DNA of 64,000 bases from Pyronema omphalodes (lineage: Eukaryota > Ascomycota > Pezizomycetes > Pezizales > Pyronemataceae). The translations under genes were made by a program, and so were the position numbers. The notes below the pieces were generated by a model, which saw nothing but the letters and a program-made list of their open reading frames with translations, made no database searches and was not told the origin of the DNA. Location of the stretch: assembly GCA_024516155.1 (NCBI GenBank), contig JAJJXM010000008.1, forward strand, positions 558,001-622,000, in the 5' to 3' direction. Of the stretch, positions 46,501 through 60,305 are shown in pieces; within the stretch, counting starts at the first letter, position 1; each line of letters starts with the position of its first letter.

Positions 46501-49129
46501 TACGCTGTGACTATCGAGCTGGTGTTGCGAAAACAACTTGTTACAGAAGATCACCTACTGGAAACATGACAGGATATTTGTGTGGTTGATGATACTCCCT
46601 CGACCTATGGTTTGGTTTTCTAGGGGCTTAGTACCACTGCTATAATCGTCCTTCCGTTTCCCGAAAAAGCCCCTGCCATGAGGAGGCTAAGCGAGCGATC
46701 TATCTGGATGGTAGGAGCAACATCATCTTTTATCATCGCACGCTGCCGTGCATGTCACCGAGCGCATATCCCTCGAACGGTTCTCAGTCCACCACCAAGT
46801 CCCTTCATTAGTCGGAACGTTGTGATAAAGTAGAGATCATCGGGCGTTCAACATGTTGCGAAACACTCATGCTTTATGTTTATACAGGTCGTTCTTCAGA
46901 GGTCGTTTGATACTTCATTTTTGCCGGGTGACGAGTATTTGACCTGTGGTTGAGTGCGACATTTGGTACAACTCGAGTGTCGAGCAGATCGGCAGAATGA
47001 TCCTATACCCCACAGATAGCAAGGATGGGGAACCGTCGGATACCAAAGTCTTGTGTAGTGTACGTACATATATAGATTAGGGTTAACCCCGTCGCCCCCG
47101 TACGGGGTATCAATGGCCCGGGACCTTGCTCTCGGTAATAGCCGCTAAGATTTTCGGTAACTGCACAGCTACTTTTTGTCCTGCGACGTAAAAGTGCTGT
47201 TCTACGGCATGCATATAGCAGAAAAGGTTTATAAGAGATGATGAAAATTAATCGGGTGTTTCTGGCGGTGTTGTTTGTGAAGGGGGAGAGCTGCTGTGAA
47301 GTGTTTCTTTGTTTTGAACAGAGCGGCACAGAGGAGGAAGAAGGCGAGGATGAGAATATTGCAAGATATAAATCCATTGCTTGGATATCATGTCTATTTT
47401 ATTTGGTATACACAGGAGAAAGTATTCATTCTTGTCCCAAAGAGCAAAAAATAAAAATTCTATCACGCTCTAGATGATTCGATATTCACACCACTGTTGA
47501 ATCATGTTATGTACTGGCAAAATGGGAAACGAAAAATTATGCAATACTATGGCGCACCAGTACTCGATCCATGATTTTACCATGCGATGGATTTATGCGA
47601 TGATCTTAGTGGAGATCAGACCGCTGATATAGGAGGAAAACGTTTGTATGGTAATTTTTTCAAGGTGTGTTTATTGGAAGAGACAAACAGAATCCATGAG
47701 GTTAGTCAGTCGCCTATATTCCTGTTAATACACCAGTTAATGATTGCACTTCACGTGTAAAATATATTAAAGTCCGGTGCTGAAGCCGGTGGTAAGGATT
47801 TTGGGTGACAAAACAATGGGTGGAAGCTTCTCTGGACAGTACAAATGGTATTTATTCACATGAGATGTGGCATCATGGTATCAGAGTATTCACACTTGCA
47901 CAGGTTAAGAACGCCAAATAATATATGGTAATTTGGGTCCGTTGATCAAAGCGTTGTAGTCTCATTATTAAGATAGAGATACATCTCGGAAGATCACAAC
48001 GCAGGGGTATCTTGATGTCCTCATTCTATCGTTAACCATTGATAAATCTACCCTCATAAGCTCCTGATCTATAGCCACGGAGAATATCGCTAGGGCTTAA
48101 TGCCACCTATATCCGTAGACCTATTGAATCATGTCAGGTACTGGAAAACTAGAAAAGGAAGAGGGGTAAAATACCAGAGCGGCCAGGCATACCATGTAAC
48201 TTCTGAGGTAGTTGAAGATGTCTAGCAGAATCTCGTCTATGATGAGACAGGTGAAAAACGCCTCGGATCTTTCCATTGTTGTCGAGGTTGATGGGCTGGG
48301 AGTAATAGTGTTTCGGAGGGACTATCGGAAGTTGAATGATTGATCAGTGGTCTGAATCACAGTTTGTACAGCAATCGAGGATTGAACTTACATTGTTAGA
48401 TGAGTTCGAAGCGGGTGCGGACAATGACAGGCGGTCAGGCGGTCAGGTGGGAAGTTCTCCGTCTCTTATAGCTGGCCTGGCATGGGCGCTGGCCAAGTTT
48501 TCATACACTATATCCGGGAGTGGACGTTTGAGTAGTTCCATGCTACGGCGGCCGTGATGCATTTTGCCGCAAAACGAGCGTTGGCCGTCAACGTCCAACG
48601 GAAGTTTATGAAATGTTGTAATACGACGTAATTATCTTTTCTGCGGAATTGCATGAAATTCATACACGTCATGATATCCACAGAACTTATATTAAGCCCA
48701 AAACATGCATTTTGCTTCCTCCAAATCTCTGCAAGATTGCTAACCCTAACCGCCGTGATGCTGTTCTAGGTGACCTCTGAACGCACACATACTCGCAAGA
48801 AACCGCCATTTCGCACTAAATTACTCCCCGAGGATCTATACCGTTCGATCGTACGGTCAAAAAAACACAACGGATGTTTGATGACGTTGGGAGGAGCGGT
48901 TTGGTCTTCTAACCAGGTTTTTTTCGATAATGCACACAGGCATCTCCTATTATCCAGTGCCGCCAATGCCACGAAATCCACTATATTCTCAAATGAAACC
49001 CGGGCCGCGAAACAGCATCTGCAACCCAGAGCCATCAGGGTTAGCCCTGCCGACGAATAGGCTCTTTTCCCGACGTCACTCAACGAGCTTGTCATCGGAA
49101 TCCTTGGTCGCCGGAACCTGAACTACAAT
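46501..49129. other. Intergenic, no gene supported
   Basis: The stretch contains two loosely similar segments around TTGAATCATGT at about 47500 and 48124. No coding sequence, RNA or element with defined ends was recognised. Confidence 0.35.
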
Positions 49130-49329
49130 GACAGAACCACCCCTCGTTTCGTCATTACGAGATTTCCATTGCTCCGTCCTGCAGCCGTTTCAGTCATTCC
49201 GTTTTTCCCTCGCTTCAGGCTTCCGCCATAGCCTTGGTTTTTGGGAGCATGACATCAAATCTCAGAAACGCCCCAAGCGTATCCGCATCCCGTCATTGTG
49301 TGGGTCTCCTCCGGAAACTTGTAAATCCC

Positions 49330-50350
49330 CTCTTCATCGTATCACGGCTAACGAAAGTTCTGGATGAAGACTAGAAATCACGACACCACACAGATCTGAG
49401 TACAGAATGATGGTATACGAGAGGTACCGTTGAGCCGCTACGGGACAGTTATTCCCGTCTTTTTCAAGTCAAAGACGCGGGTTCTATGCTTCACGCATGT
49501 CCCCAGGCTGTTAGTACAAGAAATAACCGCAGAACCATGGTTTATGCAGATCCCATCCTGTGAGTACAGCATTACCCATCGTAAACCGCAAAATCCCCGC
49601 TTCATCGTCTCGCGGCTGACGCCATATCAGAGTAAGGCTTGCTTATTTCCGACACTATGCAGAATCCGACACCATGCTGAATGGGGACTCACGATATCGG
49701 ACAGGAAGCCTCAAGCCCTTATAGGACTGTGATTTCTATCTTTTCGAAGTGGAAAGCGCGGGTTCTACGCTTCACGCTGTTAGTACATGAACTTTCCGCA
49801 GAACCTTGGTGCATGCATATTCTATCCCGTGAGTACAGCATTACCCATCGTAAACTGGGAAATCTCATCGTCGTATCACGGCTGACGCAGCTTCAGGATG
49901 AGGCCCACAGATTCCGACACCATGCAGATCTGGGAACGGCTATTTTCTCTGTGTTTGTTGATGCTGGAAGCACGGGATGTGGCTGGCGGCCACAAACGAA
50001 GTTTCAAGAATGGAAACAATGTCAGCGGTCAGCGAGTGAGCCATGATGAAGCGAAATGGTCAATTATCTATCATCTCATCTCATCTCGTGAGTAGTGCAC
50101 TACCCTTCGTAAACTGCTTATTCTTAATCGTATCACGGCTGACGCAGGTTTAGAATGAGGCCCGCGGATTCCGATGCCACGCAGATCTGAGACCAGATTC
50201 ATGGTATCCGATCGCAAGCGCTGGACCGCTACATGGCCATCTTATCTGTATTTTCGCCGCTGAAAGCACGGGATATGGCTGGCGGCCAAACTCGAAGATG
50301 AAAGACAAGAAAAGACGGCAGCTAGTGAGTCATGATGAAGCGAGATGATC
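49330..50350 (+). repeat. Degenerate tandem repeat, unit about 260 bp, four copies
   Basis: The anchor CGTATCACGGCTGACG recurs at 49338, 49606, 49872 and 50129 (spacings 268, 266 and 257 bp). A second anchor, GAGTACAGCATTACCCATCG, recurs at 49562, 49831 and in altered form near 50092. Copies two and three translate to similar peptides (ITHRK ... VSRLT ... RHHA) and differ by indels of 12, 3 and 18 nt, all multiples of three. Copies one and four carry an in-frame TAG. This suggests a former repeat-protein gene that has decayed. Confidence 0.7.
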
Positions 50351-52730
50351 AATTACGGGCGTCACATGTTACGTCTATTTTTGGAATGGTGTAGTGGCTA
50401 CTAACAGAATATTTCCAATTGGATAAATCTTGTATTCTGTATTGGGGTTTACATACGTCGTTGGGTCTATGTGTGGCACTTACGCTTTATGGACACGATG
50501 TTCGTGTGGGTTAATGGATTCTGAGATCGCGAGATAGGTAACGATAGAAGAAATTCTCTCCACATGAGCGCGAGGATCGAAATGTCATCTTTATATCGTC
50601 ATATCTAGGTATTACCAGGTGCATGTGGGAAGTTGCACCGCATTTCCGTGGACGTATTTGTCAGCATACCTGCCGCGACCCTGTTTGACTTTGAATTTTA
50701 CCTACTCGCAGTATCAATGGCGTCCGCGTTACTATTTCAAGAGCTGGATGTATCTCAAAGGAGTTTAACGACAGCCGGCACTCCGTCTGGAACATTGACA
50801 TTATTGCATAGTAGGTCAATTAGCCCTCTCTTGAGATGTTTTCCATCTACACAAAAGATTCAACAAAATAAGCCACATGGCCTTGCAGGAGCCGTCTAAC
50901 GAAAAACGGCACTCAACGCTTCTACAGCTATTTTTAATTTAAACCACTACACAACCTTGATATTATCAATCCCCACGCTACTCAATCAGCGTTCAAGCCG
51001 GAAGCCGAATCAGTCAATGATGGAAGATATCCCGATCTAGATCGCTAGTTCCAAGGGTTCTGAATTCTAAATACGACATAGAAACGGTTATATTGGGTAT
51101 TAATTTTCTAATCACTTCCCGCACAGCATTATTCGGGCCGGAACAAAAACCGACACAACCCACGGAAGATATTAAGGTGAGATTTCATGATCCAACTCAA
51201 ATTTCGATCAGTTCCCCAAATCGTCAAATATCAAAAGCAACATGATATAATATGAAATGGGGTTTCAATTGACCCGGCTTTTACTATCTATCCCCTTTTG
51301 GATAAAAATACACAATTAAAATTCGGCGGCTGGGTCTACCAAAATGTCGTCTCACACAATCTCACTGAAATTCCCATGAACAGGCACAGGTGAAAACTGC
51401 ATGCCGCTGATACAATACGTTAACTTATGCCGGTCTTCAGTTCTCCAAAAATTTCTCTCATATGACACGACCTGGAGTTCTGGTAGCTACAGTCTTTACC
51501 ACCTACTTGATTCTAGACAAAAATACATGTGAGAAAGGACAGGGAGAGACAGACGGTTCTATTGTGGATAATAATGACGATACAGCGAGAGGAAGCATTA
51601 TATATAGTAGGAAAGTGGGCTGGTCTCATCCTCCTGATCAAACCCTGTTTGGTATCCCACTTGGTCACCCTCAAGCTTCGGCTTGAGCAAACTCAAGGAC
51701 CTTGTTACGACAAGCTGGATTGCCTATTCTCGGCAATCTTCCAACAATACACAATTGAATCATCTCACACCATCAAACACCAACTGCCACTGGAACAAGA
51801 TTAAACTCGCTAATAAAAATACGACCAAAACTTCGCACTTTGTCAGATTAAATTTGGGATTCCATTAGACAGTGGATGAAACAGGATCAGGGGCGCACAT
51901 ATACCCCCGCAACCTCAGTTGACGCGACGATCTTACTGGAAAGGAATTTCTAGAACTTCTCTTAGCGATTGATAACTCATCCTCACTCACATCCTACTGA
52001 CACGCCCCAGTGCTGTGATAATTTCACTAACCGTCCATAGCTATACAAAAAAACAGAGGATTTCCAGAGAAATTACAGGATATGATTAGGCAGAATGTGC
52101 ATCTGAGGGCCGGGATTGCAGGTTTTAGGGATATTCATTATTCAAAGGCTTCAGTTTCGGCAGAGAGATCAAATGCGTGGTATAAGGAAGGATAGGTCAG
52201 AGAAGAAGGTGTAAAGATATTAAATGCCCTTAGAGGTGAGAGGGCGGTAGAGGAGCTGGAGTATTCGAAGAAAAGTAGCGGCAGCAGGGGTGAGATTATA
52301 AGGTGAATCAAATATAACGCACAGAATACAGCTTCGGGCCCATATCCTTTCCCAAAGGATGTATCCCGAAATTCACACTGGATATTGTTAATTCATAGAG
52401 ATCCCGGAATTACTGCGTGGATGATGAATAGTTTAGAAATTTGTTTTGATTTGTATTCAATGGTAAAGATATAGATGAAGTAAATAAATAAATACAAGAA
52501 AAATAAAAATTTAAAGTTGAAATGTTCGTCTCCTATCGTTAAATCATCAAAGATTGAAGCCTGTCTTCTCTCAACACTCGCCGCCGCTATTCTCTCTGCC
52601 GATTGCATTATATACACTCCCTTCGTTCTTTATCTACGCCTCTAGACTCTTCGCATCTCTTCTCGCCCTCCTACCGCAGCTTTACACCTTCTTACCACTT
52701 TCCTCCATCTCTATCCTGCCCTTACACCGT
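50351..52730. other. Intergenic, no gene supported
   Basis: No gene or repeat was recognised. The right end should include the 3' untranslated region of the MscS-like gene. Confidence 0.4.
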
Positions 52731-55700
52731 CTACATTCTTTTCTCCTCATCCCTCGGTCCCACGACCGGACTTGCAGGAGCCATGGGACTCAAACCACCC
52801 GGCGACAACTGCCCACCAGCAGCCATAACCGCGGCCGCCAAACCTCCAGCCACAACCCCCTGAGCAGCCGTCGACTCCATTTGCGCCGTAGCAGGGGCTT
52901 CCTCATCCCCCTCCTTCGCACCTCTCTTCCACCAACCTCTTCTTCCATTACTAGCACTCGTACTCCCACTATCCTGACTTCTCTGACTCCTTCCTGTTCT
53001 TCTTCTATTAACCCCCCCAGTTATCGACATCCCCGCCGCAGCAGCAGCAGAAGTAGTCGAATTGTTACTAAGATTCATTCCCGTGCTTCTGGCTGTGTCT
53101 TCGGTTTCTAGTTCTTCGCTTACCCGTCGAAGTGGGATTAGACGGCTTTTTTGTGGGCGGCCGTCTTCGAAGACGTCCGCGATGTTGTCGGTGGATGCCA
53201 TACCGGAGGCTCCTAGGGAGAAATCGACTTTGCGGTGGCCGAGAAGTGAGGGATTGCGACGGATGGGGGTTTCGGTCGGGGGTATGGTCCCGGGTGGTGG
53301 GGGTGGTGGGGGTGTACCGGCTGGTAGAGGTGGTGGGGGGATTGTTCCTGGGGGTGAGTCGTGGTGGAGAGGGGTGGGAGGAGGTTGTACCGGGGGTACT
53401 GGAATGTTGTTGCTGTTATCTGGGGGGAATGAAGAAGAGGTTGTTGGTTGGATAAAAGGCGGTGTGGTAGATTGCATATAAAACGGAGCGGTAGATTTTT
53501 GTCCTGGCCATCTCATATTTGGAGATTCGATACCAAGTTCTGCGACCGCTACCATTAAGGTACACATGAACTTGTTTCTTCTGTTTAATCTGACTAATTC
53601 ATTTTGCCAGTTGCTTTTATAGAAAAATACAACGTTAATCATAACTTCATGCATATTTGGTATATCTCGTAATTCCGTGATGATTTTGGATTGATATTCT
53701 CGTTTTTCCGATTTGACAAATGTTAACATCATTTCTCGTAGGTTATCGATTTGTTCTAATGTCGTGCCGAATTTGCAGGTGATTGGTACCGGTTCTGCTA
53801 ATCCTCCGGACCTTCGCATGTTGAGAATAAATAATGTGTTGAGTAATGAATTCGGTGCTTGAACAATTTCTCCGGTGAGTTTCTTCATTTCCGTATACAT
53901 TAGAGCGATTTCTCTAATATAAAAACTCTCTGCAGTTCCTGAGCCAGTATTCCTAATCTCAACTCTATCACCAACATCAAAGGGATGTTTAACAAAAACA
54001 AAAACCAAACTAGCGAGGAATTCCTGAGCAGTAGCGGAGAACAGCCAAGAAAGCGCTAAAATGCTACTACTAGCAGAAGTCAAAGCCCCAGCAGTAGATT
54101 TCGAGATCAGGGAAAGAAAAACCATGATACTAATAATGATAACAACAAATGTTAGACAATCATCAAACTTGCTCACGACGGAATCTAAGTCCTTCAGTGA
54201 GGCGCTGATGGCTTTTCGCTCTCGGCCAATCTCGACACAGGCTAGTTCCATCTCTTCGCAGGATATGTCTCCATTCATGTCCCGGTCAAACATCGAAAAG
54301 GCTGCTTCGGCTTCGTCGTCGTCGGCAAATGCAGCTCGGAGGTCGCTGTCGTGGACGTTTTCTTCTTCGGGTCGGACAAAGGCTCTGTAGAGACGTCGTG
54401 CTAGCTAGGTTATGTTAGTACAGCATTCAACCAAAACAAACATTACATCGTTTATCGCCATAACACCGGTGGGTGGATGTAGAAAAAGTGCAAAACAAAC
54501 AAAATCAATAATATGCATGACAACATTCCACATACCACATTACTCCCCTCCGTAGTCTGCAACAATGTCAAAACCACCTGTTGCGGGGAGGTAGAAGAAG
54601 CCACCTGTCTCCCCGTAAAATCCCCCGCAATTTTCCCAATAACATCACCCAACTTATTCGCCATTCTCTGAGCACCCTGAGTCAAAACTGCCTTGGGAGT
54701 CATAGCCCCCATAGGTCTCATCTCATCCATCATCATCATCATATCTCTTTCCATATCCTTTGCGTGTTTATAAAGCTTTGCTAGAGATGCGATTTGAAAT
54801 TTACTGATCTCGATACGATCGGAATAGGTACGTATGTGGAAGGAAATGGCGAGAAGTTGGATTAGGATCTTTTGGACTAGGTTTAGGATCGAGGAAATGA
54901 AAAGACTGAGGATTACGATGTTGAGGTTGTGCTCCCAGTCGAGTGTTGAGGTATTGCCGGAGCGGTGGTTGTTACGCATTATGGGGAGGAAGGAAACCTG
55001 GATTGGGTTGTTAGATACATTATTCTACTCTATGTTGCTAAAGATATTGATACTATAGCATTAGCCTCAAGGGGAAACTTACATAAATACTTAACCACCA
55101 AAAAAACAAGGTAACGGGGATTTCCAACATAGTCGCCATATCCCGCCATTTTTTGGAACCATTAGTCAAGATACTGGCAATGATATTAACAATATGCGGG
55201 ATGATTTTCGCAACTACTCTCCCGGCCCATAAACTTAACCATACGACTTCTAACCAGACCATAAACCAGGTTAACTCTACTCCTCCTACGTCTGTTTCGG
55301 TAAATAATAGGGCGCCGAGAAGAAGTGGTATAAGTAGGATCAATGCCACTGGAACTATGTACGTAAAGTACCGTACGAAAACTGAAGATTCATGGATCTG
55401 TGTATCATGGATTAGCATATATCATTGTCCATCCCCCCGGGGTTGTCTTTTCCCATCCTTCCATCTTCTTCCCTCCGCCCCCCTTATCTACAACACACAT
55501 AGCACATACCCTTTTAAAAAACCTCGCCATACCCGTCGTCGGTTCCCTAGGCGGTTTCCAAGCCTTCCTAACATTATGCACCGGATTCGTCCCATCCTCC
55601 AACTCCTCTACCAACTCTTCCAACTCCTGCTTTCCCCCCACAACCCCGGGAACTAATGACTTCTTCCGTCCTGCTATCATCTCCGCTTTTAGGAGTTCTT

Positions 55701-56175
55701 TATCATCGCTTGGTCGGAGGATTTCTTCGCGAGCTTTGGAGCTTGAGTAGATACTGGATGTGGCCCCGCCCATGGTACCGGAGGTCCCGGGAACTCCGCT
55801 GGGAATTCCAGATGGATGGACACCACCCCCGCCGGGAACACCAGGATGGGAAATATTACTTTCCACAGGCCTTAAGGAATTCGGAGAACCGGGCATTGTC
55901 GCGGCTGTTGTAGTTGTCGATGCTACCCCGGAGAAATAGGCTTCTGCTTCTGCTTCTGCTTGTGTTTGTGCCTGGGTGGAGATGCCTGGGCCTAGGAGGG
56001 TTTCTGGGTGGGGTGTAGGATTAGGGGGGTTGATGGGATGAAGGGGATTCGTATATGCCTGGGGATTTGTTGTTGGCTGGTTTAGGCTTAGAGGTTGAAT
56101 ATCGCTGGTTGATGGAATTGGTATTGAGGATATTGGTATTGACTTTTCGTCGTCGTGGGGTGGTATTGTTGACAT
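52731..56175 (-). CDS. EF-hand mechanosensitive ion channel, MscS family
   Basis: This protein is a calcium-linked mechanosensitive channel of the fungal MscS family (related to fission yeast Msy1/Msy2, which act at the endoplasmic reticulum during hypo-osmotic shock). Minus-strand exons 56175-55510, 55397-55083, 54997-54536 and 54404-52731 give 1038 residues, all junctions in phase 0. Residues 1-222 are a Pro/Ser/Gly-rich cytosolic part. Several transmembrane helices follow from about residue 230 ([20 protein letters not shown]). The EF-hand loop [12 protein letters not shown] is at 521-532. The MscS core includes [20 protein letters not shown] and DVGDRVEI, followed by the beta domain. Residues after about 770 are a long Pro/Thr/Ser/Gly-rich tail. 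The first intron removes a stop by joining FFKR to [11 protein letters not shown], the conserved start of the first membrane region. Confidence 0.92.
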
Positions 56176-56611
56176 CGTGAATATGGGGGTGGGGGTTGGG
56201 TTATATTTGTAGGTACAACTGAGAATAGAAAAAATACTGCGTGAATTATTGGATGGATGGATGGATGGATAAAATAAATTAATAGCAGATCTCTCGTGTG
56301 TGTGTTGCTGTTTTGTGGTTTATTTGTCGTGTGTTATGTATATATTGACAGAATGAGTTGTTAAACCAATAAACTCCAGGCTAGGTTTTGCGATTTGCAG
56401 TGTGTGATTTGCAAGTTACAACCTGGGATTTTCGTGCTGCAGCGGACGATTTGCGAGCTGCAGGATGTGGACTGCGGGGGATGTATGGGATGTAAATCCT
56501 TGGGTAAAAAAAAATATAATATCACCCTTATGTGTTACCCAATTTTTTTTATACTTCGGAGCGCTGGTAAGAATATGGAGATCTCTGGATCATGCGGCGG
56601 TGGTGGTTGTT

Positions 56612-56630
56612 GGGGGGGGGGGGGGGGGGG
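56612..56630. repeat. 19-nt G homopolymer
   Basis: An uninterrupted G run followed by AGGGG lies 437 bp upstream of the MscS-like start codon. It could form a quadruplex, and its length may be affected by sequencing. Confidence 0.85.
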
Positions 56631-58320
56631 AGGGGTTGCAAACGAATGTCGTTACGGTTGTGTCGTCGTGGTTGTATCAGTCCGGTGCCTGATCTTGTGT
56701 CTCTTATTATTCCGTCGTGTATGATATTATTTTTATCATATGCTTCCAAGCCCTGCGTCTAAAGCCCTTCCTCTTCCTATCTGTCAAATCCCAACAAGAA
56801 CAACTATGGTGGTATATCAATCCTGTTTATTTCTGTCCGTCGTCCAACGCTTTAATTTTTTTCCGTGGTCGCGTACGAGGTACCGTATGTATCCACTATC
56901 ATCAACTATGACGTAGTTGCTTGTATGTATAGCGCAATCCCTTCCCGCACGTTTCGGATGCGGATGCGGAGGTGACCAGATCCCGATGCGCGGGGTGGTG
57001 AAGAAGTAGCTTAAACCTTGATGCTTGAGCCGCCGGTGCTGGTACGTGGGGACTCGGGTCGGGATTGGGATTGGGTAGTTGTTGGCGTTGCTAGCGAGCA
57101 CGGGGGTACCCGATTCTGATTCTGCTGATTCTGCTGATTCGAAAAAGTAACGATGGTAACGGCAACGGTAATAGTAATTGTAATTGAACAGTTGCGTGTT
57201 GATAATATGGATGATGGTGATGGCTATGGCGGAATTGGAGATTTCGATAGTTGCCGGTTGATGATGGTGATGATAATTCCAATGATGGCGATTGATTGAT
57301 GGTAGAACCGTAGAACTCGTTAAACGAGGGAATCGATAACAATAAACCCTTCAAACCTTCCGAAGCCCAAGCCCAAGCTCAAGATCCAAAACTTCAACTT
57401 CAATCTTCAAATTTTCTAAATCTCAGAACCTCAAGTTCAGCGGCAGCGGGAGTGGGAGTGGGGGCAGCAGTTTATAAAGCCCATAAACCATCCATAAGAT
57501 TGACAAGACACTTCCTAAATTTTTTTTTAGTTACGTAGGTGCCTGCCTGGTGCATAAAACCCAACCCACCTCCGTTGTAGTAACTAAGAACGAGTTGAGA
57601 GATTTTTTTTTAAGAAAAAAAGAAGAGATCTGCAATTCTTGCTCTGTGTGAAGCAGAGACGGAAGCGTGAAGCTACATGGTGTATGCTGCTATGCTGCTA
57701 TGCTACTAGACTGGGAAGCTAAGGGTTGGGAAAATGTCTTGGGGGTAATAGGTGATGATGCGGGTTCCCGGTATGGATGGATGGGTATGGGGGGTGTGCA
57801 ACTATCTATACTCCTGATCCCTACTCGACTTGATCTATGGTGGACTTGGGTTGTGGGAACTGGAGATGACCGACGACCGATGGATTTGGGCGGTTTATCT
57901 TTCTGGATGGTCGAAAAGAGGAATGGAGACTGATGGATATGGATAGGATAACCCAAGCTTAAGGGAATCCTCCTCTGCTGCTATATAGTACTTATATACT
58001 TCTCTGGAGATGATGTTTGAAACAACTTATCATCTGCTGTTTGCTGAATAATGATGCTATGTAGAAGCTTAAGGTGTTGTGGATATGATGGATAACATGA
58101 TAGATGGATTTTTCACATATGTATTAAGAAAAAATAACTTCTGATCAGCGAAAGCTGCAACAAAATGTGCGAGGTGCTGCGACTTTGAAACGAGTGATCC
58201 ACGCTCCGGTAAATTACTAAAATAAAAGGTATGGTGACCATATGTATGTATGATCTCGGGCAGCGGGCTGTCAAGTGATGGCTATCACTACCTATAGTCG
58301 CTGTGTAAATCGTAGTACAG

Positions 58321-58745
58321 CAAAGCAAAGCAAAGCAAAGCAGAATGTAACGTGAGCTGTGAACTTGGAAAATCCGAGAAACCCGAGAAAACACCAGCAA
58401 GAAACAAATTCCCCAACAACCCAGAGCATGTAGTGGATGTGATTGATAACACTGATAACATTTCTAGTTTGTATACCCCAACTACCACGCCCTATGAAGC
58501 CTTGTGTAGTGGTCAACTCTTCCATGGAAGCATCCTCGGTTCCTTGTAACCTTACAACCTTACAACCTTACAAGGCCATCAACCGTCGGAAGTCCCGACT
58601 ATCTATGACTTCCAAGACGCCAAAGTAGTACACCGGGCACCCTACACACCATATGTACACAGGCATAGGAAACATCACCGGAACATCCGCAGGGAAACTT
58701 CCAAGACCCAAGACTCAAGACCCAAGACCCAAGACCCAAGAGTCT
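58321..58745. repeat. Cluster of three microsatellites
   Basis: The units are (CAAAG)4 at 58321-58340, CTTACAAC repeats at about 58551-58574 and AAGACCC/CAAGACC repeats at about 58702-58740. All lie in the noncoding stretch upstream of tubulin. Confidence 0.8.
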
Positions 58746-60098
58746 TGTCCGCGTCGGTCGGCAGCGTCGCAGCGGGAATAAAATAGGGCGAACTCGGAAC
58801 GCCGAATAGAAATTTCGTCCGGCGTGGCTGCATAGCCCTGACGATCACACGGAGGGGGGGGAGGGAAGGCCAAGAGCTGCGGATACCTAGTACGGGTTGG
58901 TTAATTCAGGCAAAGACGCCGTTTTTGGCAGTGAGAATTTTGGAGTGGCGGTGGGATCTATGACGATCATGATGTGGTTTGCCGTGATGATCTTATGTAT
59001 GTATGTGATATATGGATAATGGAAGGATGCTTTGGGGGATGTGGATTGTGCGGGATGGATGAAATGTGTACGGCAGATATATGGATGGTTGCAGAATGGC
59101 GGGCATCTCATGACGTCGTGAATAGAGTTAGCTGCTAAAGTTATTGATGGAAAGCCTCTGATGTATGTAGGACTTAGAATGCTGCTTGTGCAAACATGGA
59201 ATTGGTTTTCGTTCTCTGAGAGAATATTCGTGGGGTAGCTCCAGCAGAATGAATTCTCAACTTGCTTATTTAACATCCGAATTACAGGTAACAGGAGACT
59301 CATATTCTAATTGACCATTCATTCTCTGATGTTGGTCGGTGTTCGTTGATTGCAGTTGCGGCTCTGTCGTGGAGTTGAAGTACGGAGAGAGTGCGACCTA
59401 CGATTCCTGAGACGAACGCCAAACCTGTCATGACATCCGTAGGCAGAAACCACGCCTAAACGCGTTGCATGGGAGGGAGCTCGGAGCTCTCAGCCCTCGT
59501 TAAAAGTTGCTTGTTTTCAGCATCGAAATGTATAAATGCCCTGAGATGACTATCAATCTTTCTTTAATTACGATGATTATTACCAGGCTAAGCTTCTTTT
59601 TACCGGTTAGATCATTCTGAGATGAGTTTCAATATTTGATTACAATCTTCGTTGCTAGACCAAGCTTCTTTCGTCGATCATAGCATTCTCCTGTGAAACT
59701 CACCACTACCCTATTCTCAACAACACGCAGCTGAAGAAAAGATGAAATAACCGTTACTTTCAACAATCACATCAATCATCCAAAGATGGCGCTTCACAGA
59801 CGCGTTACAAACCATCAACGCGTCAACACGCCGGTCAAGACAAGATCAGCAATCACCATCGCAACCACCAGCACCAGCACCACTGCGGCCACCAACCACC
59901 AGCCCCTGGCTCTGGTTTGTTCCCAGCCAACAGCAACCGCCAATCCAGCACGATCTCCCCCTCGCCAATCAATCCACAATTAAAATCAACCCCCCAAACA
60001 ATATCAAATCACCCCGCCAATTCAAATGAGCCCCCGGGTCCACCTCCCCGCATACAGCTAGTCCCATCATGACTTGTCACCCAATTTGATCTCTCTCA

Positions 60099-60305
60099 AT
60101 GTCCACGCTGTTCCCTGTTTGGCCACGCCAAGGCACGTCTGCTGCAGCATCTCTCCTTTCATCACACCCCGTCTTTGTTCTCTCCTCGTCCCAACTCTGC
60201 TCTTTCTGTGTTCTCCCCGACGTTCCAGGACTTCATCCGAATCCTTCTACAATCCATCAATCGCTCAAAGGTCCAACGTGCAACATCGTTAAAAGAAGAG
60301 AATAA
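60099..60305 (+). promoter_or_regulatory. Candidate upstream ORF overlapping the tubulin start
   Basis: An ATG at 60099 opens 68 codons that end with a TAA at 60303-60305; its last A is the first base of the tubulin ATG (TAATG). If the transcript starts upstream of 60099 this uORF would be translated first and could affect tubulin initiation. Whether it is transcribed, or removed by a leader intron, is unknown. Confidence 0.35.

Larger units (their letters stand above)
56176..60304. other. Shared upstream region of MscS-like and tubulin genes
   Basis: Four kilobases separate the divergent start codons. The stretch holds a 19-nt G run, several microsatellites and a C/T-rich leader before the tubulin start. 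Open frames (58887-59303 minus, 57690-57956 minus) have no motifs and are not called. An imperfect internal repeat around AAGCTTCTTT at about 59588 and 59664 is visible. Confidence 0.45.

Noticed and set aside
58887..59303. 138-codon minus-strand frame
   Set aside because: No motif, biased composition, and a position in the tubulin/MscS upstream region suggest a chance frame.
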